Both the position numbers and the translations under genes were made by a program. 64,000 bases of DNA from Alphaproteobacteria bacterium (lineage in GTDB: Bacteria; Pseudomonadota; Alphaproteobacteria; Rhodobacterales; Rhodobacteraceae): positions 62,001 to 126,000 of the forward strand of contig JAUHWT010000015.1 in NCBI GenBank assembly GCA_030427145.1. The letters are read 5' to 3'. The notes beneath the pieces are model-generated. The model worked only from the letters and a program-made list of their open reading frames with translations. It did not search any database and was not told the DNA's origin. Shown here one piece after another: positions 32,971-42,580 of the stretch. Numbering within the stretch: the first letter of the stretch is position 1; every line of letters begins with the position of its first letter.

Positions 32971-34014
32971 CTAGATGTCGCGCCGGACTTTTTTGAAGCC
33001 CATGAGAAGGTGATGGCGCAGGGAGATCCAACGGTCGCGGCAGAGGTTTGCGACGCGGGCATCGGGGTCGGTGTAGATCGGCAGGAGTTTTTTCTTTTGG
33101 CGGTTGGCGCGGAACCAGTCGAGGTAGTCGGCATGGCTCGCTCCGGCATAGGGGGCGTGGGCGGTCATGTCGGCGGTTGGAGAGAGGGTCTCGGAGCCCG
33201 TGGCACGGATGGTGTGTTGCTCACGCTCATACGCGAAGCGGTGGAGGCGCGCGGGGGCGTCGAGGTGCCATTCGAGGGCGACCTGGTTCAGGGTGTCGTC
33301 GGGGTAACTGAGGCGACCGTCGAAGAACACGCCCTGGGGCAGCCACCAGTTGCCGAGGCTCCAGGCGATCAGGCGGTCGTTGTGATACTCGAAACCACCG
33401 ACGCAATGGGGATGGTGGCCAATGATGAGGTCCGCACCGGCCTCGATCATTGCGAAGGCGAGACGGCGATGTGCAGGTTGCGGGTGGGGTTCCAGCTCGT
33501 AGTTCCAATGGAGCATGGGGACGATCACGGCGCCGGGGTTTTGGGCCCGCAACCCGGTGATACGGGCAACCAGTGCGCGTGAATCGAGCGGGCAGGTGCC
33601 GGGTGTGTTGTGGCCGGCAGGCGGGCACTGGATCGTGGTCCAGCCGGCATTGAGGAAGATCCACTCATGGCCCTGATGGGAGACGTGGAGCGGCGCGGAG
33701 GCGTCGGTGAGGCTGGCCCCTGCCCCGCCGGTTTCGATGCCTTCGCGGGCCAGGATTTCCCGGGTGTTTGCGACGCCGTTTGGCAGGTCGAGGATGTGAT
33801 TGTTGGCGAGTGCCGCGACTTTGGTATTGATGGTTTTCAGGGCCGGCAGAACGGATGTGTGGTTGAAGAGAACGCGGCTGCCCAGGTGGGCCGTGGTTTC
33901 CGTCAGAGGCCCCTCAAGATTGAGGACGGCGCCATCCGACGCCGCGAGGGACTGAAGCGCGGACCAGTCTGGCGGCGTTTTAAACGGGTGGGCGACGTCT
34001 CCGAGGAACAGCAT
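32971..34014 (-). CDS. CapA/PgsA-family metallophosphatase-like protein
   Basis: A 347-residue member of the CapA (poly-gamma-glutamate capsule) family: MLFLGDVAHPF, NLEGPLT, ALANNHILDLPNG, GHHPHCVGG and SLGNWWLP mark the calcineurin-like metal site. No signal peptide is evident. The family is linked to capsule or polyglutamate biosynthesis, but many members have unknown functions. It stands alone between the sugar locus and the replication module. A weak CCCCGG/CCGGGG hairpin (near 32941-32964) may end it. Confidence 0.82.
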   Translation of the reverse strand: MLFLGDVAHPFKTPPDWSALQSLAASDGAVLNLEGPLTETTAHLGSRVLFNHTSVLPALKTINTKVAALANNHILDLPNGVANTREILAREGIETGGAGASLTDASAPLHVSHQGHEWIFLNAGWTTIQCPPAGHNTPGTCPLDSRALVARITGLRAQNPGAVIVPMLHWNYELEPHPQPAHRRLAFAMIEAGADLIIGHHPHCVGGFEYHNDRLIAWSLGNWWLPQGVFFDGRLSYPDDTLNQVALEWHLDAPARLHRFAYEREQHTIRATGSETLSPTADMTAHAPYAGASHADYLDWFRANRQKKKLLPIYTDPDARVANLCRDRWISLRHHLLMGFKKVRRDI

Positions 34015-34074
34015 GGCTTTGACACACCCCGTATTTCACTTAAATATCTGCTTTTAAACAGTAAATTACGTTTC

Positions 34075-34088
34075 TTGCCAATTGGCAA
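34075..34088. repeat. 14-bp perfect palindrome beside parB (candidate parS or operator)
   Basis: TTGCCAATTGGCAA lies 1 bp beyond the parB stop and about 60 bp before capA. Partition sites are often palindromes near parAB, so it may be the ParB-binding parS; it could also be an operator of capA. Only one copy was noticed. Confidence 0.45.
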
Positions 34089-34089
34089 T

Positions 34090-35085
34090 CTATTTGAACC
34101 GGTCATCAAGGAAAGCCTGAAAGGCGGATTCAAGATCCTCGCGGCTGGCGCTGCCGGGAAACTCAAGGACAACCGCCCTGCCCCGGGTTTTGGCGGTGAT
34201 CACCGCGTCGCCGGATTTGGCCGCGAACTTCTTCGCAGCGGGCTTCGCGGCAGGTTTTGCGATCACCGCGGCCTTGAGGATTGAGACCACCCTGACCGGG
34301 TCGACCGGCGCCTCGCGCCCTGCCCTCGCGGCCTCCTGAACCTCGCGCAGACGTGCGGCCTCGGCGAAGACCTTTTTGCGGTCGGCGGGCTTCAGGATGA
34401 TCTGGTTCAGGGTGCGCGCGTGCAACTCGCGGATGTCGGTTTTAAGGTGAAACGCATCGACGATTTCGGCGGGCAGTTTCGCCAGTCCGAGGTAGCGCGA
34501 GAGCCAGGTTTCGCTGACCTCGAGCCGCTGGGCCATGGTCTTCTGTTTGCCGTCGTAATAGAGCTTGATGGCCTTGGCGTAATCGATTGCGCGCTCGTAA
34601 TCGGAGATGTCCTCCCGGTCGCGGTTTTCGATATCCGCGAGGCGAAACGCCTCCTCGTCGGACATGTCCCGCACGTCGACCAGATAGCGGAACTGCGGGT
34701 AGTTGTTGCGACGGAGCCAGGAGACGGCGAAGTGCCGCCGGGCGCCACAGATGACCTCGTAGGCATGCGGGCCGCCATCGCTGAGACGACGTACGATGGC
34801 GGGAAATTCCTGCCGCCCCTGCGACCGGATCCCGTCGATCAACTCACGGCAGTTGTCCTCGGTCAGAAGGTCGTAGTCGCGGTTGTGGCGGTCCCACATA
34901 CGGCATTCGGCCGGGTCGACCCAGTGCAGGGTTTTCTCCTCCAGCTCGCCGGACATGCGTTCGCTGATGGCGGCCCCGCGTTTGAGAAACCGGGTGCCGG
35001 AGCCGTCTTTGGCGGAGCGTTTTTCGCGGGTGTCGCCAAGGCCGCTCAACACGGCATCGAATACGGCGTCGTGACGTTTGCTCAC
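34090..35085 (-). CDS. parB: ParB-family plasmid partition protein
   Basis: The 331-residue protein has the ParB nuclease-like N-terminal fold with box II GARRHFAV (114-121), a helix-turn-helix (MAQRLEVSETWLSRYLGLAKLP) and a C-terminal dimerisation tail after an Ala/Lys/Pro-rich linker. It binds parS and activates ParA for plasmid segregation. It starts with GTG at 35085, overlapping the parA stop by 4 bp (GTGA) behind GGAAGG. Longer in-frame readings upstream would enter parA. Confidence 0.9.
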   Translation of the reverse strand: MSKRHDAVFDAVLSGLGDTREKRSAKDGSGTRFLKRGAAISERMSGELEEKTLHWVDPAECRMWDRHNRDYDLLTEDNCRELIDGIRSQGRQEFPAIVRRLSDGGPHAYEVICGARRHFAVSWLRRNNYPQFRYLVDVRDMSDEEAFRLADIENRDREDISDYERAIDYAKAIKLYYDGKQKTMAQRLEVSETWLSRYLGLAKLPAEIVDAFHLKTDIRELHARTLNQIILKPADRKKVFAEAARLREVQEAARAGREAPVDPVRVVSILKAAVIAKPAAKPAAKKFAAKSGDAVITAKTRGRAVVLEFPGSASREDLESAFQAFLDDRFK

Positions 35086-36284
35086 AGGATACCTTCCTTT
35101 CTCAGATCGGCATGGTGACTGGGCCAGGTCTTGCGCACAAGGATTTCGACCTCGCGGCCGACCGCGTCGAGATAGGCCCGACACCGTTTGTGGGTATCGC
35201 TGCGCGTGGATGGGCCGGTGATCTCGTAGACGGTTTGCAGATTGGCGGTGGCGTTGTCGATTTCGGCGCTGTCCTTGAGGACAGACTGCATCATGTCCTC
35301 CGGGAATACGGCGTCCATCATGCGCTTGATGGCAACATGGGCGGACTTGTTGTCGTTCATTTTGGTGGCCAGGATTTTGACGAAGGCATAGGACCGCTCG
35401 CCGCCGGCCTCGGCCAGCTCACCGAGTGTGGCCGACATCATTTTGAGGAAGTGCGCGGTTGAGCCGAAGTCGATATTGTTGGGTGGCGCCGGGATCAGAA
35501 GAGCGTTGGCGGCGCGCAGCACCGACAGGGAAATCATGCCGAGTGCGGGCGGCGGATCGAGCAGGATGATGTCGAAACGGTCCTTGATGCTCTCGATGCC
35601 GATGCGCAGGCGGTCGAGGACGAAACTGTCCTCGCGCACCATGCGGGCGGCGAACTCGTACTCGGCGTCATAGAGGCCGAGGTTCGCGGGGATCAGTGCG
35701 ATTCCGGGCCAGTAGGTGGCGCGTAAAGCGTAGTTGAGGCTGGTCGGGCCGCCGTGGCGGAAGAACGGGTAGAGCGTGTCCTCGTCCTCATCCACGTCCA
35801 CATCCGGGTTGAGGCCGAAGATGGAGGTGGTGGAGGCCTGGCTGTCGCAGTCGACGATGCAGACCCGGTAGCCGCGCAGGGCGAAATACTGGGCAAGGTG
35901 ACAGACGACCGTGGATTTGCCGACGCCGCCCTTGAAGTTCTGGACGGCGAGAACCATGGCCTCGTCGCTGTCGTCCCGGAACGGCAGGGTACCGAAGACG
36001 TGCCGCATGTTGTTGATCTGGGTGAGGTTGTAGCCGTTGCGACGGCCGGTGACCGGGTCCTTTTCCGGTTCCGGAAGGCGACCGTCGGCTTCGGCGTCGC
36101 GAATGAGCTTCTCGGAGCGGCCGATCATGTTGGCGGCGGTTTTGACGTTGAAGGTCAGTTCGAGACGTTTCTGAACTCCGGGGGAATAAACCCGGTCGCG
36201 CAGGCGTTCCAGGACGGTGCTGGCACGGTCCGCGAGGATGTCCAGTTTGTCCAGATTTACTTCCGGAAACGGGGCAGGGGTCAT
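35082..36284 (-). CDS. parA: ParA-family plasmid partition ATPase
   Basis: A 400-residue type Ia ParA. It has an N-terminal DNA-binding region (about 45-95) usual for autoregulating plasmid ParAs, the deviant Walker A KGGVGKST (118-125), VDCDSQAS and LLDPPPALG. It forms dynamic filaments or gradients on the nucleoid to move ParB-parS complexes. The N-terminal domain probably represses the parAB operon, whose promoter lies in the shared 612-bp region with the rep gene on the other side. The ATG is reasonable for the family; a clear ribosome site is not obvious. Confidence 0.92.
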   Translation of the reverse strand: MTPAPFPEVNLDKLDILADRASTVLERLRDRVYSPGVQKRLELTFNVKTAANMIGRSEKLIRDAEADGRLPEPEKDPVTGRRNGYNLTQINNMRHVFGTLPFRDDSDEAMVLAVQNFKGGVGKSTVVCHLAQYFALRGYRVCIVDCDSQASTTSIFGLNPDVDVDEDEDTLYPFFRHGGPTSLNYALRATYWPGIALIPANLGLYDAEYEFAARMVREDSFVLDRLRIGIESIKDRFDIILLDPPPALGMISLSVLRAANALLIPAPPNNIDFGSTAHFLKMMSATLGELAEAGGERSYAFVKILATKMNDNKSAHVAIKRMMDAVFPEDMMQSVLKDSAEIDNATANLQTVYEITGPSTRSDTHKRCRAYLDAVGREVEILVRKTWPSHHADLRKEGIL

Positions 36285-36896
36285 ATGGTCCTCATGAATA
36301 CCTTACGCGAATCATAGTGCCCGTGCGGGTTGTCGCAAGTTCGAAGTTTTCGGTTCCACGCGAAAAAAAGCGGAATTTCAGGGTGGATGCGCGAGTACGG
36401 GAATTTGAGTGCGTTTCTCCCGTTTATCGGAACATGTGTTGGTGTGAACAGGTCCGAAACGACGAAATCAGCGGAATTGGGAGGTTTTGAGTCGGAACGG
36501 GGGTCGGAGCGGATATTTTTAATTGGAAAAAACACTGTGTTCGGATTCTTAAGTTCCAGTGTTCATGTCAATTAAGCTATTGGAAATAATAAAATATTTT
36601 CGTGAAACCTTACATCCTGGGGCGGTTTGCCGTACATTTCGGGGCGGTAAAACCTACATTTCGGGTGCCCAAACGTTACTTTTCGGGATTATCCATGCGC
36701 TACTTTTTGGGATGCCTGAGCCCTGAATTTAAGCGCTTGATTTGCTTGCGGTTTTTCCCGGGCGGGTGATTCCCTTTACCGAATGTGATGCGAATCACCT
36801 CTTACTTTTTGGGTGTCTGAAATTTTCTTGCCCTGGTCCCGGAACACCCATAAACTTACACGTAAAGCATAAAAAAAGTAAGTTTTGGCAGGCATC
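36285..36896. other. 612-bp replication-origin region between parA and rep
   Basis: The gap holds, in order: the parA promoter side; an AT-rich segment (36505-36610) suited to strand opening; a row of iterons (36611-36814, listed separately); a DnaA-box-like TTATCCATG (36689-36697); and the rep promoter. A weak AACACTG/CAGTGTT repeat (36531-36537, 36557-36563) lies in the AT-rich part. No gene is seen. The layout fits the oriV of a Rep_3 plasmid. Confidence 0.75.
36611..36814 (+). repeat. Rep iterons (TACATTTCGGG / TACTTTTCGGG)
   Basis: Direct copies start at 36611, 36633, 36655 and 36677 (exactly 22 bp apart), then 36701 (24 bp) and 36803. The core is TAC(A/T)TTTCGGG with one or two variants per copy. 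Spacing of two helical turns puts Rep on one DNA face. A degenerate inverted copy (TACTTTTTTT on the minus strand, 36871-36880) lies at the rep start and may mediate autorepression. Confidence 0.85.
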
Positions 36897-37934
36897 ATGG
36901 CAGCGAGCGACAGGAAACCCTACCGCACTATCAGTGCGCAACCAAATGCGGAAAGTCTGGTCAAACCGGGCGAACTGGTGGACCTCGTGGAGGTGACGCC
37001 ACTAACGCTAAATGACCGGCGCATCTACAACCAGCTTCTGGAACACGCCTGGGACGCCATCGACAAGCCGGTGGAGCATGTGATCTCGAAGTCGGTGCTG
37101 CGCGGATCGCACAACTCCAATGACAGGGTGGGGGAGAGCATCGAGCGTCTGATGGCGGCGGTGGTGCGGGTGCAGATCGTGCATGAGGGTGAACCGGCGA
37201 TTGAGCGGGTGCAGCTTTTGGGCGGGAACATCGAGGGGTTTCGCCGTGACGGGCTGCTGACCTATGAGATCCCGAGCCGGTTGAGGCGGATCATTCGTAA
37301 CTCCACCATTTTCGCACGTCTGCAGCGGGAGATCATGTTTGCACTCTCGTCGAAATATGCGCTGACGCTTTATGAGATGGTGCAGAAGCGCGGAAACCTT
37401 AAGTACCGGTCGTCGGAGGTTTTCTCGCTGGAACAGTTGCGTGGCGTGCTGGGGGTGCCGAAGGGGAAGCTGGCCAACTGGTCGAACCTCAACCTTCGGG
37501 CAATACAGCCGGCGGTCGAGGAGGTCAGCACGCTCTCGGATTTCATCGTGGAGATCACGCCGCGCAAGACCGGGCGGAGCGTGACGCATGTGGAACTGCG
37601 CTGGTGGCGGAAGGACGCGGACGGGGTCAAGGCCAGCGAGCGGGAGATCACCTATTCGAAAGTAGGTCGGAAGGCCCGGGCCTCCGGTGCGGCTGAAACG
37701 GTGACCGCCGACGCGAATGTATTGCAGAAACCCAGGCCGGAATGGCTGGAGCGGCAGGGACCGTCGCTGCGACCGGAGACCTATGAGACGGCGCGGTTGC
37801 GCTATCCTGGGTATGACATATATTTTGTTGAGGGCGAGTGGCGATCCTGGGCAAAGGGAAGGGACGCGCCGCAGGATCCGGACCGGGCGTTTTTGGCCTT
37901 TTTGGCAAAATACACCGACGCGAACCCTCTGTGA
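36897..37934 (+). CDS. Rep_3-family (RepB-type) plasmid replication initiator
   Basis: A 345-residue initiator with the tandem winged-helix fold of Rep_3 proteins. FALSSKYALTLYEMVQKRG is the typical first-domain signature and is followed by the second domain (VFSLEQLRGVLGVPKGKLANW). It binds the iterons just upstream to open the origin. The divergent arrangement with parAB matches the RepB-type replicons of Rhodobacterales. The start is set at ATG 36897; an in-frame TTG lies 12 bp upstream. The variable C-terminal third has no recognisable domain. Confidence 0.9.
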   Translation: MAASDRKPYRTISAQPNAESLVKPGELVDLVEVTPLTLNDRRIYNQLLEHAWDAIDKPVEHVISKSVLRGSHNSNDRVGESIERLMAAVVRVQIVHEGEPAIERVQLLGGNIEGFRRDGLLTYEIPSRLRRIIRNSTIFARLQREIMFALSSKYALTLYEMVQKRGNLKYRSSEVFSLEQLRGVLGVPKGKLANWSNLNLRAIQPAVEEVSTLSDFIVEITPRKTGRSVTHVELRWWRKDADGVKASEREITYSKVGRKARASGAAETVTADANVLQKPRPEWLERQGPSLRPETYETARLRYPGYDIYFVEGEWRSWAKGRDAPQDPDRAFLAFLAKYTDANPL

Positions 37935-38043
37935 GAGGGAAACGGCTCCAGATTATTGGACCTGAATCACGGGCAAATTTGGCGGCGCTTTCCCTGTCTA
38001 TTCTTCGAAGATAACGCCGTTGGGTTTCCACCCCCGTCGGCGC

Positions 38044-41000
38044 TTAGCGGTAGTCATCAAGTGACACGGCGTTTTCCAGTCCGGGCGTTTCACCGTTGAA
38101 CTGCCGGTTTCGGCGCGGTCTTTCGCCGGTAGGGAAGGGGACGGGAGCGCTGCCAGGGCGGTCGCCCCTGTAGCAGGCGAGGATGTGTTCCAGCGTGACG
38201 GGTTTGTTCGCACTTTCAATGCCATAGCTGCGGCAGAAGTTGCCCAGATCCTCGGTGATGTAACCCGATACGAGCAGGATACGGACCCCGGCGTGGTCCG
38301 CGATGACGCGTTTTATGGTCTCACTGCTGTTCCCGTCGGGCAGGGACCAATCGGAGATCATGAACTCCGGCGCGAAACCTGCGTCGAGTTTTTCGGTGGC
38401 TTCGAGGTTGCTGGCGCAATGGACGACGTCGAAGCCATGTTTGGAGAGCAGGGCCCCGAAGACACGCGCGCAGTCGGCGTCATCCTCCAGCAGCAGGCAG
38501 CGGACCGGGCGATGCAGCTGTTTTGATCCCGGCAGGAGAAGTGTGCCGGTGTCAGCCTCAGGCTGTGCCGGTGCCCTGGCGACGTCTTTTGCGGGCAGGA
38601 AGACCGAGAATTCCGCACCGCGCATCCAGTTGCGGACGGCGATGCGGCCGCCGGACTGTTCCACGAAACCCATTGCCATGCTGAGCCCCAGACCCGTGCC
38701 ATGACCGTTTGATTTGGTGCTGTAGAACGGTGTGAAAATATGGGGCAGGATGTTTTCGTGAATGCCGCCTCCGGTATCACGGATGCGGATGCGCACCATT
38801 GGCGCGTCGGACGGGGTATCGACCGCGTCCGTGACAACGATTTCGATGCGGCCATCCCTGCCGTCGATGGCTTCCACGCTGTTGCGGGTCAGTTGCTGCA
38901 GGGCAGACATAAGGTAGCGCATGTCCGCGTGGATGGCCATTTCGGCCCGGATGTCGAGGGCGAGGTTGATGTTGTTCGGCACCTCGATCCGCGCGGAGAT
39001 GGCGGAATGGAGACGGGACGGGGAGATCGTTTCCGGTGTCAGTACCTGCCTGCGGGAATAGGAGAGCAGGCTAGAGGTCAGCGCGGCCGCGCGCCCGATC
39101 ACCTGGCGCGAGGACCGGATATGCGGCTCCATTTCCTGCAGCGCGTCAGGCCCCACGGTGGTCTCTATGGCGTCGATGTTACCGCCGAGGGCGAAAAGGA
39201 CGTTGTTGAAGTCATGGGCCACGCCGCTGGCAATCTGGCCGATCTCCGACAGTTTCCGGTTTTGCAGGGCATCCTGCTCGAGTGAGATGATGCGGGTGAT
39301 GTCGGTGAGAAACAGCATCAGGTCGCCGGTATCGGTCCGGACAACGCGGGCGATGACCGAGAGATTGGTTTTCAGCTCCAGTCGCAGCTCGGGCTCATTG
39401 ATCTGCATGGTCAGAAAATCACGCAGACGCTGATGCGTGAGGTTTGGCGTCCGTTCAAAGTCCGTGGCGGCGGCGAGGGCCACATCGACCGGTTTGTTGG
39501 CCGAGGAGGATTTGCCCGCGCCCACCAGCCGGTAAAAGGCGGCGTTTGCGTTTCGGATATTGAGGTTGCGGGTCACAACACAGACCGCATCGCGCGTGCC
39601 GAAGAACGCGGCCTGGATCAGTGCCGTGGCCTGGTTCTTCTGGTTGTTGAGTTCCCAGCGTTCGGTGGTGTCGGTCAGGACCACCAGCCAGCCCTCGGTA
39701 TCGGTGCGGCGGGCAATAACACGGAAAAGCCGGTTGTCCGGTGTTCTGATCTCCTGGCCGTCAAGCTGCGCCAGGCCGAAGGCGCTGTAGACCAGACCGT
39801 CATGGTACATGCACCAGGGTTTGAGGTGGCGAACAAACTGGCCCGCGTCCTGAACCGTCTCGGGCAGGATGTCGAATGGGGCACTCTGAAAAATCTTCGT
39901 ACCGTTCTTGTCGAAGCTGATGATGATGTGCCCGGCCTCAAACAGGCCCGTACGGCACAGCGCGTTTGACTCAAGGATTTCCGTTTCCGTGTGGGAAAGC
40001 GCGATGATGTTGGCCAGGCCGGCGATCAGGGGAGCGTGCGTGGGCTCCGAGGTCGGGACGCGGGGGCCCCAGACGCGGATTTCACCGATTTCGCCGTCGC
40101 CGGACACAATCTCATGGATTTCCGGTTCTTCCGGGAGTTCGGTGGACGACCTCGTATGGGTGAAATCGATCTTCTCCTTGCCGAACCCGATGGAGTGGAT
40201 GACGATCTGGACCCGGTCGGCGCGGAGCCTGGCCGCCAGAACTTCGGTGCATCGTTCGCAGATTTCGCCGATCGAAAGCTTTCGCCCGGTGAAGTCGGCG
40301 GTGATCGCGGCAAGCGCTTCCTGGTGGCCCTCGTGCTGTTGGCGGTCCCGCTCCTCGATGGTCGCAGCACGTCTCAGTTTTCTGAGACCCGGCAGGAGCA
40401 GGAGCAGCCAGGTGGCGGCGATCAGACCGACGGCCAGCACGCTGAAGGAAACCGTCAGGGTGCCAATGGTGCGCAACCCCCGTTCCTTGAGGTTGGTGAG
40501 CGCCTGTTGTGCGGCCGATGCATTGCGCAGGAAACTGGAGCGGCGGAGGTCCGTCTGGGAGACGAACTGTCGAAGCCGCATGTCCGTGAGCAGAACCGCC
40601 GTGCTGCGATCCGCGAGGCGGTTCTTGATCCACCGGATTGCACTCTCGGGCGGGCCGGTGGTGACAAGCGCGTCACGCTCGTAGGTGGAGGGTTCGATCA
40701 CGTCGATCATTGGCCCGGAGCGGGCGATGAGATCCGCGAGTTCGGCCCCCCGTTTTTCGGCCTGCTCGACATCATAGCGGATGTCTTCCAGAACACGCAC
40801 GAAGGCCCCGGGCGAGTCCGGACGGTCCGTGACACGCTGGCCCACAAAGCGGTAACGTTCGTCTATTTCAACCCACCGTTTCCTCTGCTCGGAGGCGAGG
40901 TCGACGATGTTGGTGAGGCGCTGCTGGGAGGCGTTGCCGAGCACGATCACCCCGAGCTGCGCCGCAATGAGACCGGCCGTGAGGCCTGTCGCAAGAGTGA

Positions 41001-41139
41001 CGCGGAAACGGTGCGACCGGATGAGGGCCCTGGAGCGGTCAGTCTTGCCGAGTGCGGGTCCTGAGGGTGGGAGCGTGTTTTCTGGCATCTCGTCCTTCAG
41101 CCGCCCGCTATGCGGAAGCTCCCCGGTGGTTCCGGTCAT
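38044..41139 (-). CDS. Membrane-bound hybrid histidine kinase
   Basis: This 1031-residue sensor has a membrane helix near its N-terminus, a roughly 150-residue extracytoplasmic helical region, a second helix (TIGTLTVSFSVLAVGLIAAT), one GAF/PAS-like region, a PAS-like region (about 500-600), a HisKA domain with His642 (SGVAHDFNNVLFALGG), an HATPase domain with DTGGG and GTGLGLS, and a C-terminal receiver with Asp930 (MISDWSLPDG) and a Lys in NKPV. It phosphorylates itself and relays to its receiver; no partner is adjacent. The start is uncertain: 41139, 41232 and 41088 are all possible. Confidence 0.86.
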   Translation of the reverse strand: MTGTTGELPHSGRLKDEMPENTLPPSGPALGKTDRSRALIRSHRFRVTLATGLTAGLIAAQLGVIVLGNASQQRLTNIVDLASEQRKRWVEIDERYRFVGQRVTDRPDSPGAFVRVLEDIRYDVEQAEKRGAELADLIARSGPMIDVIEPSTYERDALVTTGPPESAIRWIKNRLADRSTAVLLTDMRLRQFVSQTDLRRSSFLRNASAAQQALTNLKERGLRTIGTLTVSFSVLAVGLIAATWLLLLLPGLRKLRRAATIEERDRQQHEGHQEALAAITADFTGRKLSIGEICERCTEVLAARLRADRVQIVIHSIGFGKEKIDFTHTRSSTELPEEPEIHEIVSGDGEIGEIRVWGPRVPTSEPTHAPLIAGLANIIALSHTETEILESNALCRTGLFEAGHIIISFDKNGTKIFQSAPFDILPETVQDAGQFVRHLKPWCMYHDGLVYSAFGLAQLDGQEIRTPDNRLFRVIARRTDTEGWLVVLTDTTERWELNNQKNQATALIQAAFFGTRDAVCVVTRNLNIRNANAAFYRLVGAGKSSSANKPVDVALAAATDFERTPNLTHQRLRDFLTMQINEPELRLELKTNLSVIARVVRTDTGDLMLFLTDITRIISLEQDALQNRKLSEIGQIASGVAHDFNNVLFALGGNIDAIETTVGPDALQEMEPHIRSSRQVIGRAAALTSSLLSYSRRQVLTPETISPSRLHSAISARIEVPNNINLALDIRAEMAIHADMRYLMSALQQLTRNSVEAIDGRDGRIEIVVTDAVDTPSDAPMVRIRIRDTGGGIHENILPHIFTPFYSTKSNGHGTGLGLSMAMGFVEQSGGRIAVRNWMRGAEFSVFLPAKDVARAPAQPEADTGTLLLPGSKQLHRPVRCLLLEDDADCARVFGALLSKHGFDVVHCASNLEATEKLDAGFAPEFMISDWSLPDGNSSETIKRVIADHAGVRILLVSGYITEDLGNFCRSYGIESANKPVTLEHILACYRGDRPGSAPVPFPTGERPRRNRQFNGETPGLENAVSLDDYR

Positions 41140-41455
41140 TCCGTCCCGCTGATCTGAAAGCGTGCGAACACGTATGGCCGGACTTGTGTTTCGGGAGGCG
41201 GCATGTCGTGTGCTTTTTCGGTCCTGTCCCATCAGGAGGGCGGTCTGGGTTAACCTTCTACTTGATGTGCAATTATGTTAAAATGCAACCTTAAATTGCA
41301 ATAATTTTGCGACATACGCGAATATTACATGGATTGTTGTTCATCAGTTGGTTGCCGGGACGATGAACCTGTGGCGCTGGGAGGCCCGCAGTTTGGCATT
41401 TAACCTTCCGGGCCGGTTTTATAGAGTGCGCGGAGGCAACAACGGCTCCTGATTT

Positions 41456-42580
41456 ATGAAAACACTCGTGCATATCGGAATGTCGAAATCCGGATCGACG
41501 GCGCTGCAAAATACGCTGGCAAAATCCGGAAGGTATCTGCGCTCGAAGGGCGTACTGTACCCCGATAATCCACGGTCGTGCCCGTTTAACAATCATCGGC
41601 TGCTGGTCGCATCCTACCGGGAATATGATGATCTGCCGCGCCACATCCGGAACCGGGATATCTATACGTCCGGGAATATCGCGCAAAAGACGCGGGAGTT
41701 TCATGACTGCATCCAGCGGCAGATCCGGCGCAGAAAGCCCGACTGTGTCGTGCTGTCGTCAGAAACACTGTTCCACCGGATTCTGGAGGACAACCGTGAT
41801 GCGGTCCGGCAGACCTATGCGGAGTTCGGGAACAATATTGGGTTCATGGCGTATCTGCGCCGACCTGCGGATCATTTTCTGTCCTCCCTGCAGCAGGGTC
41901 TGCGGGCGACGCATCGGATAAAAACACCGCGGGCGCCTGCGTTTCGAATAGTTCTCGAGACCTACGAGAAATGCTTTGGAACGCGGGTCACGGTGCGGCA
42001 GTTTCACAGGGAAACCCTTGAGAACGGTAATGTCATTGATGATTTCTCTCTGCACTGTCTGGGCGAATACGGTGTGGAACCGGGGAGGCTGACCGCGGCA
42101 AAGTTCTCAAACGAGTCGGTCAGCGCGGAATCGATGGATATTCTGGCGCGCTATCGGGCGCGGTTTCATGGTGACCGGCACAATGTGCCCAGTTCGGATA
42201 CGAGGAGCCTGGTTGTTGAGCTTGCGGCTGCGGACCGCCAGGTTGGCGCGTTGCGTCCGAAGCTGCGCGACGGGGTGGCGAACATGATCGACCACAGCCG
42301 CGACGACCCGCTTTGGCTGCGCGATGAGATGGGCATCGAGTTTCTGGGCTTTGATTATGCCACTCTGGAGAAAAACGGATCGCAGCGCATGCGGAAACAG
42401 GACTTTCTTCTGGACGAACTGGTGGAGATAGACCGGGAAAAGCAGGTCGCGGTGCTGGAAGTGCTGCTTGAATCGGAATGGGCCGCGTCGTCACCTAAAT
42501 TCGGTGACTGGGCTCACGAAGTCCTTAAGGCCGTTGGGGGCAGGGAGCATTCAGGGGCTTCGGTGGGGTTGGAGTTGTGA
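41456..42580 (+). CDS. Sulfotransferase-like P-loop protein A
   Basis: A 374-residue protein opening with VHIGMSKSGSTALQ, the P-loop (5'-phosphosulfate-binding) signature of bacterial sulfotransferase-like proteins, and with a 3'-phosphate-type segment YLRRPADHFLSSLQQ near residue 137. It would transfer sulfate from PAPS to a sugar or other acceptor, or be a related nucleotide-dependent enzyme. It overlaps the next gene, a clear paralogue, by 4 bp. It is the first gene of the glycan cluster; a GGAG/CTCC stem covers the ribosome-site region. Confidence 0.76.
   Translation: MKTLVHIGMSKSGSTALQNTLAKSGRYLRSKGVLYPDNPRSCPFNNHRLLVASYREYDDLPRHIRNRDIYTSGNIAQKTREFHDCIQRQIRRRKPDCVVLSSETLFHRILEDNRDAVRQTYAEFGNNIGFMAYLRRPADHFLSSLQQGLRATHRIKTPRAPAFRIVLETYEKCFGTRVTVRQFHRETLENGNVIDDFSLHCLGEYGVEPGRLTAAKFSNESVSAESMDILARYRARFHGDRHNVPSSDTRSLVVELAAADRQVGALRPKLRDGVANMIDHSRDDPLWLRDEMGIEFLGFDYATLEKNGSQRMRKQDFLLDELVEIDREKQVAVLEVLLESEWAASSPKFGDWAHEVLKAVGGREHSGASVGLEL

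Noticed and set aside
36531-36563. AACACTG/CAGTGTT inverted repeat near the origin
   Set aside because: Short arms and long spacer in an AT-rich region; too weak to call a partition or regulatory site, mentioned only within the origin entry.
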